DNA of 64,000 bases from Triticum aestivum (Eukaryota; Streptophyta; Magnoliopsida; Poales; Poaceae): the NCBI RefSeq assembly GCF_018294505.1, contig NC_057804.1, positions 250,272,219 through 250,336,218 of the forward strand. Reading direction: 5' to 3'. Positions 23,649 to 34,205 of this stretch are shown here, piece after piece. Under the pieces are notes generated by a model. It ran no database searches, was not told where the DNA came from, and was given only the letters and a program-made list of their open reading frames with translations. Both the position numbers and the translations under genes were made by a program. Within the stretch, counting starts at the first letter, position 1; each line of letters starts with the position of its first letter.

Positions 23649-25240
23649 TTGGTGTTGGCGTACTTGTCCGCGATGACCATGAGCGTGGCCATGGTGGTTG
23701 GTTCGGACCGCCGGAGCTTGTGTTTGAGGAGGGTGCCATCCCGGTAGCCGCTCGTGAAGTACTGAATGGCTTGGACCTCGTGGACGCCCGCGGCTGTTCC
23801 GAAGCTTGGTCCAGCGCACGAGGTACTTGCGGCCGGTTTCCACCGCCCCCTGCACGCACATGGCGAGCTGACTAGGGCGGCCGGGTTGGTTGTAGGTGCC
23901 GGTGAAGTTGCGGAGGAAGGCATGCTCAAAGTCGACCCACGCGTTGATGCTGCCAGCCGGCAGGCTATTCAACCACATGCGGGCCGAACCCTGGAGCATG
24001 AGCGAGGTGTGGCGCACGACAAGGCGGTGGTTGCCGCCCGCGATGCCTATGGCGGCGGTGTAGTCGATGAGCCAGTCCTCTGGCTTGACGGTGCCGTTGT
24101 ACTTGGGGGTGTCGCGGGGCAGCATGAACCCTTTGTGGAAGGGCTCATCCCAGATGCGTCGGCCAAAACAAGCCGACCCAACAGCGTTGTCCTCCTCCAG
24201 CTCGAAGGAGAGGGCGAGCTGGTCGAGGCGGTGGTGAGCGTCGGCATCGTCATTGGACCACGGGCCCAGCCGGATTGCGACGGGACCGCGGGGTGCCGGG
24301 TTGGCCGAAGCCAGGTTACCGCGTCAGCTGGATGGCAGAGGAGGGTCTTGCAGGCGCTGGCCTCCGGTGGCCGGCTCATTGCCCAGGTTGTCTCCTGTCG
24401 TCATGGCACGGGTGCACCGAGTTTGCGTCTGGCCGGACTGAGCTTTGTTGGGGGGCGGAGAAGATGTCGTGTTCCCCTGCCCGGGGTCCTTGGAGTGGCG
24501 TGAGAGGATCCCGCGGGACGGTCGAGGCAGTCTTGCTGCATGTTCGCAGTGCCGAGGAGCTCGTTCATTCATCATAGGCACTCTTGCAGCTCCTCACCCT
24601 GCAGCTGCTCCAAGCCAACGACGGCCGCTTGTGTGGCGCGCATGTTCTTGTATGGGGTGTCGTAGACGGGTGGGACCGCGTCGAGGGCACGGTCAATGGC
24701 GGTGCCACGATTCTGCACCTCTGCAGCCCGGATGGGCTCGGCAGCAGCCGACGTGAAGCCGTATGCGGCGTCGCGCTCCCGCTGGGCGGACCCCAACCGG
24801 TGCTGCATAGCAGCGAGCATCGCGGCCTCGTCCAGCAGGTGCTTGCGTCCCTCCTCGAGCCGGGCCAAGGTCTCAGCTGCATTGGTTGTGTTGTTGTCGG
24901 TGCCGATGGGGACACTAAGGTTCTACATCATGGAGCGCAGCGGGTCGAGCACGTTGGTGCGCTCCGCTACGGCCTTGGCGGCGGTGGCCTTCTTCGCGGC
25001 CCTAGACGAAGTGGAGCTAGTGTCGGTGGTGAATACCTCCATCTGGACGCATAGACCCGCCGCCCCGGCGGAAATGTCGTCGTCGAGGGGGACAGGTGAG
25101 TCGGAGACGTCGACCAAGGGCGCGTCGGAGGCTGCAAGCGTGACAGGCTCGGGGGACGCGTAGCGCTCGACGTGCTCGTCGGAATCGGTGATGGGCCCCA
25201 TCTGGAACATGTCTCTGGCCGGGACCTCGAGCCACCCCAT
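23649..25240 (-). pseudogene. Gypsy element E gag (broken, N-terminal and central part)
   Basis: Read on minus from about 25250. A Ser/Thr/Asp-rich leader (ORF 24923-25252) is followed by a heptad-like helical part (24572-24868), then the retrotransposon gag domain (23631-24125) with YNGTVKPEDWLIDYTAAIG, ARMWLNSLPAGSI and FEHAFLRNFTGTYNQPGRP, the core pattern of Ty3/gypsy gag. A frameshift near 23790 moves the end of the domain (ADKYANTN) to another frame. In intact relatives these form one polyprotein (capsid, then nucleocapsid, protease, RT, integrase). Here the frame is broken at least four times, and element A splits it at 23644-23648. No pol follows in the window. Confidence 0.8.
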
Positions 25241-25253
25241 AGTAGGCACCAAC

Positions 25254-26192
25254 TGTCATGGTGGGCGCATGGCAGATGCCAAAGGATGGCTAAGGAGAGG
25301 GACAGGCTCGAGGGCACCGGTGGGCTCCAGAGGCGAGGTCGGCATGAGCGAGCGTGGGACGCAAGACATACCCAGGTTCGGGGCTCTCCGGAGGGATAAC
25401 ACCCCTAGTCCTGTCGAGAGTGGTTTATATGTGGATGCACGTAGTAGTACAGAGTTGCTCTTAGAGTTGTTTGGGGGAGGAAGGAAGGTAGGCCAAGGCT
25501 GCTCCTTCTCTTGGTGTATGTGTGTGTGTTCTACTAAATGATCTGATCGCCCCGTGCATGGAGGCCTCCTGGGGGGGTTTATAGGTCAACCCCCTAGGAT
25601 TAGAATGGTAAAGTTACATGGCCGCAGAGCCAGGATGTCAGCGTCTGGGAAGCCAGCGCTGGGACTCGCCGGGCGCCAGGTTCTCCGGGCATGGGCCCCG
25701 TGCGTCAAGGGGCACTATTATCCGTCTTATCATGCATCACAGAGTGGTTGGGCTGGCTCGGCAACAGTGGCGCATTGCATGGTCGCCATCGGCTTGCGTC
25801 AGCAGGACGAGGGGGGCACTGTTGCCATGTCGGCCCTGGTTAGCGGAGTAGGTGGCCACTGCTGCCACGCTCCTGCTAGTCGGCGGGGTTGGTGGGCCAC
25901 TATAGCCATGCTCATCTCCTTTACGGGGACTTGATCCGTCATACGCCCCATATGGGACGGGAGCTGACCCATGGCTGGGTTGAGGAGCATCCCATGAGGG
26001 TCCTTGTTTGTTGAGGAAGTCTTGGCTTGGCGGGGTCGGCCGGCATGCGCCAACGGGCCTGGCCGGGTTGTGGGGCTTGGCCGGGTTGAGGAATCCGGCC
26101 AAGAATGAGCCGGATTGAGGGGCGATGCCGGCCCTGATGTTTTGAAAAAGATCCGGGTTCCATTGCCTGCCCGGGGGTTCATCCCCCCAACA
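25254..26192 (-). repeat. Gypsy element E 5' LTR
   Basis: On minus it starts TGTTGGGGGGATGAACCC (26192) and ends CACCATGACA (25254), followed by GTTGGTGCC at the primer-binding position. Length 939 bp. A TATA-like TATAAAC is at 25577-25583 on minus. The outer flank is ACCGA (26193-26197). ORFs inside are LTR sequence. Confidence 0.8.
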
Positions 26193-26336
26193 ACCGACGA
26201 TCGAGGCACCGATGAAGGGGAGCTGCCAGAGGGCGGCGGTGGGAGAGACTCCTGGCGACAAGGTCGCCTTTACTTTCTTCGAGCTGAAGAAAGAAAAGCG
26301 AACACATCCAAATCTTACCGTAATGAAGTTGCATTA
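26193..26336. other. Short pre-insertion flank between E and the LINE
   Basis: 144 bp that belong to the target of the LINE: its last 11 bp (AAGTTGCATTA, 26326-26336) recur at 33525-33535. Before the LINE inserted it was continuous with the upstream region of the NOL12-like gene. No gene is seen in it. Confidence 0.6.
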
Positions 26337-26618
26337 CTTTTTTAGAGAAAAGGCATGCCCCGACTTTACAAATAAAGCCACTAGGCAAAGTTCCAGACGA
26401 ACCATCCAACCAGACATACGAACACAATGGTGTCCCATACAAGGACCCACCCAAAGTTTTAGAGTAAGAGATACAGGGTACCCAGGCCACTACCACGACA
26501 TGCAGGACGGAGAGACAAACGGCAACATAGCCAGCAACTAGTCAGAAGAGATGCAAAAGCAACTATGCAGCATGCTCCTGTCTGGATAAAGAAGATGTCG
26601 AGGCCCGCATTTTAGATA

Positions 26619-29600
26619 TCAGAAGATCAAGAGCATCCAGTCCTCCGGCTTAGTCACTAATCTCCACTGCTGCAGCAACATACAAGATTTAAATAAGAAA
26701 TCAGCAGGTTTAGTAGGAAAAACATGTTCGATTGTAAACTTGTTCCTAGTAGTCCACAAGGACCAATAGAATGCGCCAAGTCCTACCCAAAAGACTCTCT
26801 TTGTAACACCCGTCAAAGAATTAGCAAGGGCCCGAAGCTCAGAGAAAGAAGATGGATCCCAGGAGACCTGGAGCCATGTTCGAACACAACTCCAGACCAA
26901 CTTCGCCAAAACACAGTAAACACATTATGACCCGTCACCTCTAGGGCTCCACATAAGGCGCAGAACTCCGAGCCTGGGCCATTCCTCTTACAAAGTTGGT
27001 CTGCGGGGAGACGACCTTTAAAAGCTTGCCAAAGAAAGATCTTAACTTTAGGGGGGATACGAGCCCTCCACACATGGGAAACCTATTAGTGGGGGTACCA
27101 CCATTTATCTTGGAATATAAAGACTTGACCGTAAAATGCCCAGAAGAAGTATGAGGCCAGACCATCGTGTCCGTAGTCTCCGAGAGCGTAGGGAAGAAGG
27201 CAGTAAGCCGTTGCCAATCTTCTAACTCTATAGGAGATAAGGAACGTCGGAAGGCTAAGTCCCAGTTATTCGCCGATAGCTTCGCGATGGAGATATTCGG
27301 GTTAGGGCAATAAGAAAAAAGCGTAGGGAAGCTCACAAAGAGAGGTGAGTCTCCACACCACCAATCTAGCGAAAAACGAACAGAAGCCCCATCCTCACTT
27401 ATAAACTTAACATGAGCCAAAAACAAAGGTCGAACTTTAATAAGATCTTTCCAAAACTACGAGCCTCTGCGAGCAGAGGTGAACAAGGGGCTAGAAAGAG
27501 GGAAATATTTGCTTTAAGGATGGAAAACCACAAAGTATCATCAACCATGGTCATAATTTTCCACCACCATTTAATCAAGAGGCATTTATTCATAATAGAT
27601 GTGTTTATGATGCCCAACCCTCTAAGGTTTTTGGGTTTACACATAAGATTCCACCTGACAAGTCTGTACTTGCGTCTATTGGCTGCCGCATTCTAGAAAA
27701 AAGGACCCCGATGCTTATCGAAGCCAATGTGCATGCCACCAGAGAGTAAGTAAAAGCCCATGATAAACATTGGTAAGGAAGACAAGCAGGCATTAATCAG
27801 CGCCACTTTCCCAGCACTAGTGTTGTATCTCCCCCTCCAAGGAAGAACCCTATTAGTAACCTTAGCGACAATAGGGGCAAACTCTTTAGCATAAAGCATG
27901 TCCGGAGAAATTGGGAGGCCCAAGTATTTGAAGGGAAAGGATCCCAGCTTACAATTGAGAAGATGGGCTACCCTTAAAGCGTCTGTATCATCAACACCAG
28001 TGACTATGACCTCGCTCTTATGAAGTTAATTGTAAGCCCCGACAAGGCTTCAAAACAGAGAAGTATGAACTTGAGGTGGGCAATGCAGGAGTCAGTTAAT
28101 TCTACCATAATGATAGTGTCATCCGCGTACTGAAGGTGAGTGACCCCTTCCGGAATGAGGTGGGAGATAACAGGAGATATATGGCCTTGGGTAGCAACTC
28201 TGGATAGAATACGAGATAGAGCATCTGCAACAAAATTGAACATGATAGGAGAAGTAGGATGACCCTGCCGCATGCCCCTACTATTGGCAAAGTAATCACT
28301 GACCTGACCATTAACAGAGACCGTAGTGTGCCCCCCCCGAGACTAACTGCATAATCCTGTGAACATAAGCCCTGTCGAAACCTTTGGCCAGGAGGACCTT
28401 TCTCAGGAAATGCCAGCTGACTGAATCCTATGCTTTTTCAAAGTCCACCTTTAATGTTACCGCTTTAGACTTACGAATTTTGAGGTCATGAACGATCTCA
28501 TGCAGACAAAGGATCCCATCTAGGATAAAACAACCTTTGATAAAGCCGATTGGAAAGGACTAATAGCTCTGTGGGCAATAGGAGAAAGGCGAGTGGCAAA
28601 GCCCTTCACAGGGAACTTAGCAAAATTGTTAATGAGAGCAATTGGTCTAAACTGAGAAATCAGCTCGGCTCCTTTAACTTTAGGAATAAGTGTTAATGAC
28701 AACATAGTTAAGGCGAGAGATATCAACTGTCCCCGGACAAAACCTTGAATAATTTGACACATCAGCAGGCGCAGCTGGGGCCAGAACTTCTTAAAGAAGG
28801 GAATGGAGTACCCATTAGGACTAGGGGCCGCATTCGGGTTAGCTGAGTTGATAACATCCCAGATCTCAGCATCAGACAAAGGTAGCATTAAGGCCTCATT
28901 TTTAGCATTCGAGGTCATACTGTGGTTGTCCCACAAGGAGGGGAGATAGTAAGGCCAGCCTCCTGCTTAGCACCCAAGAGAGAAGAGAAAAAATTGAGAG
29001 ATGATCAGAGATTGATCTGAGGTCCTAACTCTGTTAATGATGAGGCTATCAATAAAACATCTTCTTCTTCTACCATTGGAAATGGCAAAGAAGTAAGCCA
29101 TAGGGGAGTCACCTTTAAGAGTCCAATTTAGGGTGCCACACTGACGCCAATAGATCTCCCCCTACTGGTGCAACTGCATCTGAGCTGCTTCAAGGTTATA
29201 ATGGACTGACCACTCGCTCTTCGAGAGGTCAGTCCCATTAGCCACGAGGTCCAGACTAGCAATCTGGGCCTCTAAGGAAGTTTTCTCCTAGTAGGCCTCC
29301 GCGGCTCTGTTACGAGACCAACCCCGAAGAAACTTGCAGAGCTCATAGGAGCATATGTGCCAATCATCCATGGGACCAAAGGACCGGTGAGAAGAAGTGA
29401 GATGAGCAGATATCATGGTAGCCAACATATCAATGAAACCCTCAACTAAAAGCCACGAGGCATCGAATGGGAAGCGGGAGGTAACCATAGAGTGGTCAAG
29501 GCCAGCGTCCAAGATAAGGGAAGCATGATCTGAACCCACAATCGCTTTAGCTTTCAGGAGGCCCGTGGGAATAAGGAGTCCCAGTTCGAGCAGATAAAAA

Positions 29601-30195
29601 CTCGATCCAGCACCGACCGTACCAGATTGGTCTGATGATTAGTCCGGGTAAAACAAGCACCCACCAAGGTAGCTCGCGCAGAGCACAGTCACGAATGAAA
29701 CCATTAAACGCATTAGCAAGGGGCCAATAGATATTACAATTATTCTTATCAGAGGGGGTCGCAAAAGATTGAAGTCTCCACCTATCACAATAGGTAATGT
29801 ACACGCCTCAATTTTAGTAGATATTTCATCAAGGAAAATAGAGGTTAAGGCATGATCCGCTGGGCCATAAACTACCATAAATTCCCATAGAGTGTTAAGC
29901 CGTTGATGGTGCACAACAGTGCTTGCCCAAAAAACACCATGATCAAAGGCCACAAAATCAAACATGTCGCCCTTGGAACCAATAAGAATGCCCCCAGAAT
30001 GACCTGAGGACGGCAAAAAATTCCAGTCAAATCTATCCATACCCGCAACCGCTAAAAGTTCATTAGGGGAGAAGGATTCTTTGAAGGTTTCAACCAGCCC
30101 TAAAATGTCAATGTTCTCTCCTCAAACGACATCCCTAATCTGCCCTCGGCGCCCCTAGCTCCGAAACCACTAAAATTCCAGAAGAGAGCTTTCAT
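26619..30195 (-). pseudogene. LINE ORF2 (endonuclease-reverse transcriptase), broken
   Basis: It starts at an ATG (30195-30193) that overlaps the ORF1 stop. Segments in order on minus: AP-type endonuclease start (KALFWNFSGFG), then VIGGDFNLL near 29790 and GSDHASLIL near 29530 (the DFN and SDH catalytic motifs). Reverse transcriptase fingers lie at 28936-28520 (LIPKVKGAELISQFRPIALI), the RQGHPTSP block at 28273-28230, and the YADD catalytic motif near 28130. The RT thumb and connection region includes LPWRGRYNTSAGKVALINAC (27850-27780). A zf-RVT-type domain (RIPPKVKIFLWQAFKGRLP with later Cys pairs) is at 27073-26940. At least seven frame changes or stops separate these pieces, so the protein cannot be made. 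In live LINEs it nicks the target and primes reverse transcription. Confidence 0.88.
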
Positions 30196-32472
30196 TTGAA
30201 AGAAAGATTCTTGATACGAAGGCTAGACCTGCACGGGGAAACACAGGATTTAGAGCATTTCGAAGGGCCCCTTTTGGATGGAGGGGGGTGAGACTGGCCA
30301 CAACCATCATCGACACCCCCATCCCCGATCGGCATAGCCCCATCCCCATTAGCCGCAGCGGCAGCGGCCTCTTTGGCCTTAGCAATGGCCGCTTGGGCCA
30401 TCTCATTGGCCCTAATAGTGGACAAAATAACCGAAGGAAACCCATAACCAGGATTAAGAGAGACACCCACATCCGATAAGATATGCAAGAGATGATCATC
30501 TAAAAGAGAAGACAAAACTAGCCAAATCGGGGAGGATGGAGGAGGGGGACTGTGCACCGTACCTAAGGGAGGGAGGTCCTTGGCCGCCGCACGGCGCTCC
30601 ACCCACAGAGCCACCGGCTCACCAGAGTCCCGCACACGACGTCCTTTAAGAGCTGTGGAGGCGGGCGAACGAAGCAGGGGGGAGAGAGCCACAGGGGACA
30701 CAGACACAGGCCCGAAACCCGACGCAGATCCCAAATCCTTAGCCAGACACCGACAGAGACCCGTCATTGATTTCTTGGAGCCCGATGAGGCCCTACTCTT
30801 GGTTGAATACTTCCCGACACTAGATTTCTTCTTCTTGGTAGTGGGCATCTAGTAGGGCGAGGAGGGGAGATAGGTAGGTCTTCAATACCAGATAAGGTAG
30901 GAGAGAGGGGACGGCCGACAAATTGGAGCAGACCCCCGAGATGGGGGTGCTCGCGGCCACAGCTTTTCCCTGGCCACCACCCCCAAGCTCGCGGCCCCCT
31001 GTGCAAGAACCTCCACCACCTCCTTCTGAGAAGGACCCACCGGAGCATGACTTGAATAGATCACGAACCTCTGGTTCCATGCCATCCCATTCAGATTGGG
31101 TGAAATGAGCATCAGTGCCACCGCTAGGATTCTGCCCACCCGCAGAGCCATCACCATGATTACCAGGGTTAGCAGAGCTAGGAGGAGGAGGAGGTGGAGG
31201 GGCCTGGAATGCCTCCACCCCCTCCACCCGCACCCGTAGCTGAACTCCATCAAAGGAAGGGAACACGTCAACCACACCGCGCAAACATAGCGGATCCACA
31301 CACCAGACCTTAATGCGAACCGGACCAAGCTTCTCCAAAGACTCAGAGTCCACCTCAATCGGCTTGCCAATGAGAACACCAAAAGCCATCAAGAACGGGA
31401 CCGAGCGCAACCCAGCAGGCACATCATCCACCAGAACCCAGACCTGAGAGAGCGATCCCACCGCTTTGACACTACATGCCGCAGCCTTCACAGACACCAC
31501 CAGTTGGTTGTAAGGCAGAGTAAAGCTGGTCCAGGAGCAGATCATTCTTAAGAAAATTTTGGAGGGGAACACCACCGCGAAATCATACTCAGAAAGCTGA
31601 TTAACTTGCCAATCCCAACCTCCCTCGTCCCAGATCTGAATACCTTCCAGTAAGGTCTGAGGAGAGATCTTCTGGTCCTGGACCGTAACGATGGCAACAT
31701 TAGAGAGGGACGGAGCCGCGGCAACTAGGGGCACCTCACTGTCCAGAGCGAAGAAAGAACAACCAGGGAGGCCCGTCCCGAAGTGCACAAAGGCAGGTGG
31801 TTTGATGCGGTTTTGGTAGTCTACTGTAAGATGACCTTCAGATCTACATATCAGACAAAAAGGGGGGTTGAAGCACCTTGATTGGAAATGGCCTGGTTGG
31901 TGGCATGCGAACACATGTGAGAGAGGAGGAGTTCAAAGCATTAGCACCCTGGCAAGGAGAGGGAGATGGTGGAGGAGGAAGAATGCCGTCCCCAAGACCC
32001 GACGAGGAGGAGCTAGGGCTCGAGGCAGGGAAACGACGCGCCTTGAACTGCTGGGTAGGGGGCCAGAGAAGTTATGTGGGGGAGGGCGAGAACCAGCTCC
32101 AACACCAGAGGAACGGGGAGACTGCCGCGGCAGAGCCACCGGGCCCCAAGAGGAGTCGAGCGCGGCCCCGAAGAAGACGAGCCGTCATCACCACCAGACG
32201 CATCAACCTCCCAAGGATCCAACACCGGTGACCCCGCACCACCAGATCCGGAGGCCGGGGGGCAGATCCAGCCAGCGCCCGCTCCCGCTCCTCGCGCTGG
32301 AGCCATTTCGGACCCGCTGCCCATGCCTCGCGGTCACGAGCCGCCTGCTCGGCCTCCAACTTGGAGCGAAGGGAATCCTCATATTCCAGATCGACAGCCG
32401 TGCTCGGCGAGTCCTCGCATTGACGCTTGCTGCCGACAACGCCTCGCTCGAGGAGCCCCTGGACTTGTCCAT
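30192..32472 (-). pseudogene. LINE ORF1 (gag-like RNA-binding protein), broken
   Basis: It starts at ATG 32472 (MDKSRGSSSEALSAAS). The N-terminal part is Ser/Ala-rich and then coiled-coil-like (EAEQAARDREAWAA near 32340, in another frame). A pair of zinc knuckles opens the long segment 31914-30820 (CHQPGHFQSRC and CLICRSEGHLTVDY; the second lacks its final Cys). A DUF4283-like region follows (FAVVFPSKIFLRM, VWVLVDDVPAGLR), then a Pro/Gly/Ser-rich linker and a basic C-terminus (30848-30192) ending LRIKNLSFK. The role in the family is binding of LINE RNA. Frameshifts lie near 32400, 31920 and 30830. Confidence 0.75.
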
Positions 32473-33524
32473 GGTGAGGGCCTCTGCGAACGAGAGAAGA
32501 AGTGGAGGAGGAGGGATAGATCTGAGGAAGCGGCGGATGGGAGCGCGGTGTTTGCGTAGATCAGCGGCAGAGGCCAGAAACCCTAGAAATGGGAGAAGGG
32601 AACCTTTCCTCACCCATAAATAGCCCGAGCGAGCAACGCCCAAGTGGGCCGAGCAGGCCGCATGACCGAGGTGGGGGGAGGACAGTGGCCACCACCAGCT
32701 GTCTAGGGCCCACGGGAGGGAGGAAAAAACGAACATCAAAGAAAGGGGGGCATGGGCCGCCCACCCGAGATCGGCCCACGACACGCAAGGCCCCGCAGTC
32801 CCCGGGGCCCACTAGCCACCGAGGACAGAGCCAGATCTAGGGTTTGCCCCGCCGCCGATCCCCCACCCTCCGACAGACCAGGTGGCGCCGGCGACGCCGC
32901 CATGGTCGGGGTAGATGGAGGATGCGAGCCCCCGCGCGAGCCAGGAGAACACATGGCAGAGACACCCGACCCCTCCACAGATGGCAGTGCACCAAGAATC
33001 CCCTTAGCCGGGGACGGAAATGGGAACTTACCAGATCTACGCCGCCGACGAGGCACACGATGCCAACCAAAGTCGTCCACCGACGACGCCACCGGCCTGC
33101 CCTTGCCCCCAGGGGCAAACTTTCTAGAATGGGGCGCTGCCTTGGAAGCCAACGCTGACCCTGGTGAAACAAGGGTAGGAGCGGCCTCTGAATCAGAGGA
33201 GGAGTCCGCATCACCGTCGAGCGCCCAAAAACAAGATCCAGAGGACGCCTGCGAGGCCGCCGACTGCCGCACCGACGCCGGAGCGAGGCCAGCGAGCGCC
33301 GCACCAGAAGGGGAAGGGGGCGACGAGGGGGAGGAGCTCGCCGGAGGGAAACCATCAGGGCTTGAGATCGCGAGGGGAGGGGGAGGGAGGAGAGGGAGGG
33401 AGAGGAGGGAAGACATCAGGGTCCCCGTCTCTATGCTGCCACCCTGCGTGCCAATATTATTTGATCGCAATATTCAAGTCGCTGGAGTACTGCACACGCA
33501 CGTGGCACGGAATAATAAAACCTA
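32473..33524 (-). mobile_element. LINE 5' region
   Basis: GC-rich sequence upstream of ORF1. It contains a 244-codon minus-strand ORF (32736-33470), low-complexity in Ser/Pro/Ala, which I regard as 5' leader rather than a gene. The purine/pyrimidine-skewed stretch at 33365-33420 is typical of the start of such a leader. The outer edge is set by the target duplication. Confidence 0.55.
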
Positions 33525-33554
33525 AAGTTGCATTATCCATGTCTGCCCTTGTTA

Positions 33555-33920
33555 GACTAGCCACAATAGGTAGCAAAATAGACTAATAACATGCCTATGT
33601 TACTAGTTTATGTTACTACCTCTATAATGAGGAGTAACATATGTGTAGTAACATGCAACACTTCATTTATTAGGCTATAAACATATCTTGTCTCGATACG
33701 TATGATGTTACGCATACTACTAGTATCTACTCCCTCCATCCATAATGTAAGATGTTTTTTGGCACTATACTAGTGTCGAAAAACATCTTATATTATGGGA
33801 CGGAGGGAGTAGCTATGTTATCACTTTCCTCTCTTTCTTCATTTTTTGTTGGCCACATCATCCATTTTATTTAGATACTGTGGGATGTTACTACCTATGT
33901 TACTCTCACTTTGGGTAGTC
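33555..33920. mobile_element. MITE with long imperfect terminal inverted repeats
   Basis: The left end GACTAGCCACAATAGG and the right end, read inverted, GACTACCCAAAGTGAG agree over about 38 bp with gaps (both continue into AGTAACAT-type sequence). Inner repeats of ATGTTACTA occur in both orientations. No matching target duplication is obvious, so the superfamily is open (Mutator-type is possible). A Stowaway is inserted in its middle. Confidence 0.6.
33730..33809. mobile_element. Stowaway MITE 1 (80 bp)
   Basis: CTCCCTCCATCC...GGACGGAGGGAG, flanked by TA on both sides (33728-33729 and 33810-33811), and largely palindromic. Nested in the MITE at 33555-33920. Confidence 0.9.
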
Positions 33921-34072
33921 CTAGAACTAGAGATTATGCTTGTATTTTCTTTATTATATATATACTCTCAAAATATAAGAGGATGGTACAAACTTTTTCC
34001 TCCAAAGAAAACCGACCGTAAATTATCTTTTTGGCGAGGGGGTATGTAGAATAGGAGTTTTGCGACGAATCG

Positions 34073-34078
34073 CACGTG
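34073..34078 (+). promoter_or_regulatory. G-box CACGTG upstream of the NOL12-like gene
   Basis: CACGTG (followed by AC) lies 128 bp before the ATG. It is a bZIP/bHLH site in plants; use here is inference. Confidence 0.35.
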
Positions 34079-34149
34079 ACTTGTGTACCTCTGTATCGTC
34101 TAACCTAGTTGCCCCCCTTCTCCAAAGCCGGCGGCGCTTCCTCGTCTGT

Positions 34150-34152
<3 letters not shown>

Positions 34153-34192
<40 letters not shown>
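34153..34192 (+). repeat. (AG)20 microsatellite in the probable 5' UTR
   Basis: Twenty AG units end 14 bp before the start codon. GA/CT runs in plant 5' leaders can bind BPC/GAGA-type proteins; length variation is expected. Confidence 0.95.
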
Positions 34193-34196
<4 letters not shown>

Positions 34197-34205
34197 GGCT
34201 TGGCC

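Larger units (their letters stand above)
26337..33524 (-). mobile_element. Element F: near full-length LINE
   Basis: It is bounded by an 11-bp target duplication, AAGTTGCATTA (26326-26336 and 33525-33535). The 3' end on minus is a short A run (plus TTTTTT, 26338-26344). Order on minus: GC-rich 5' region (33524-32473), ORF1 (32472-30192) with zinc knuckles, ORF2 (30195-26619) with endonuclease, reverse transcriptase and a C-terminal Cys/His domain, then 3' UTR. A length of 7.2 kb with both ORFs fits a complete plant L1-type LINE. Both ORFs carry frameshifts or stops. Confidence 0.88.

Noticed and set aside
23766..24503. 245-codon plus-strand ORF
   Set aside because: Antisense shadow of the gypsy gag of element E.
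31868..32623. 251-codon plus-strand ORF
   Set aside because: Antisense of LINE ORF1, Arg-rich low complexity.
32736..33525. 244- and 257-codon ORFs on opposite strands
   Set aside because: GC-rich LINE leader with symmetric open frames; no domain and no conserved start.
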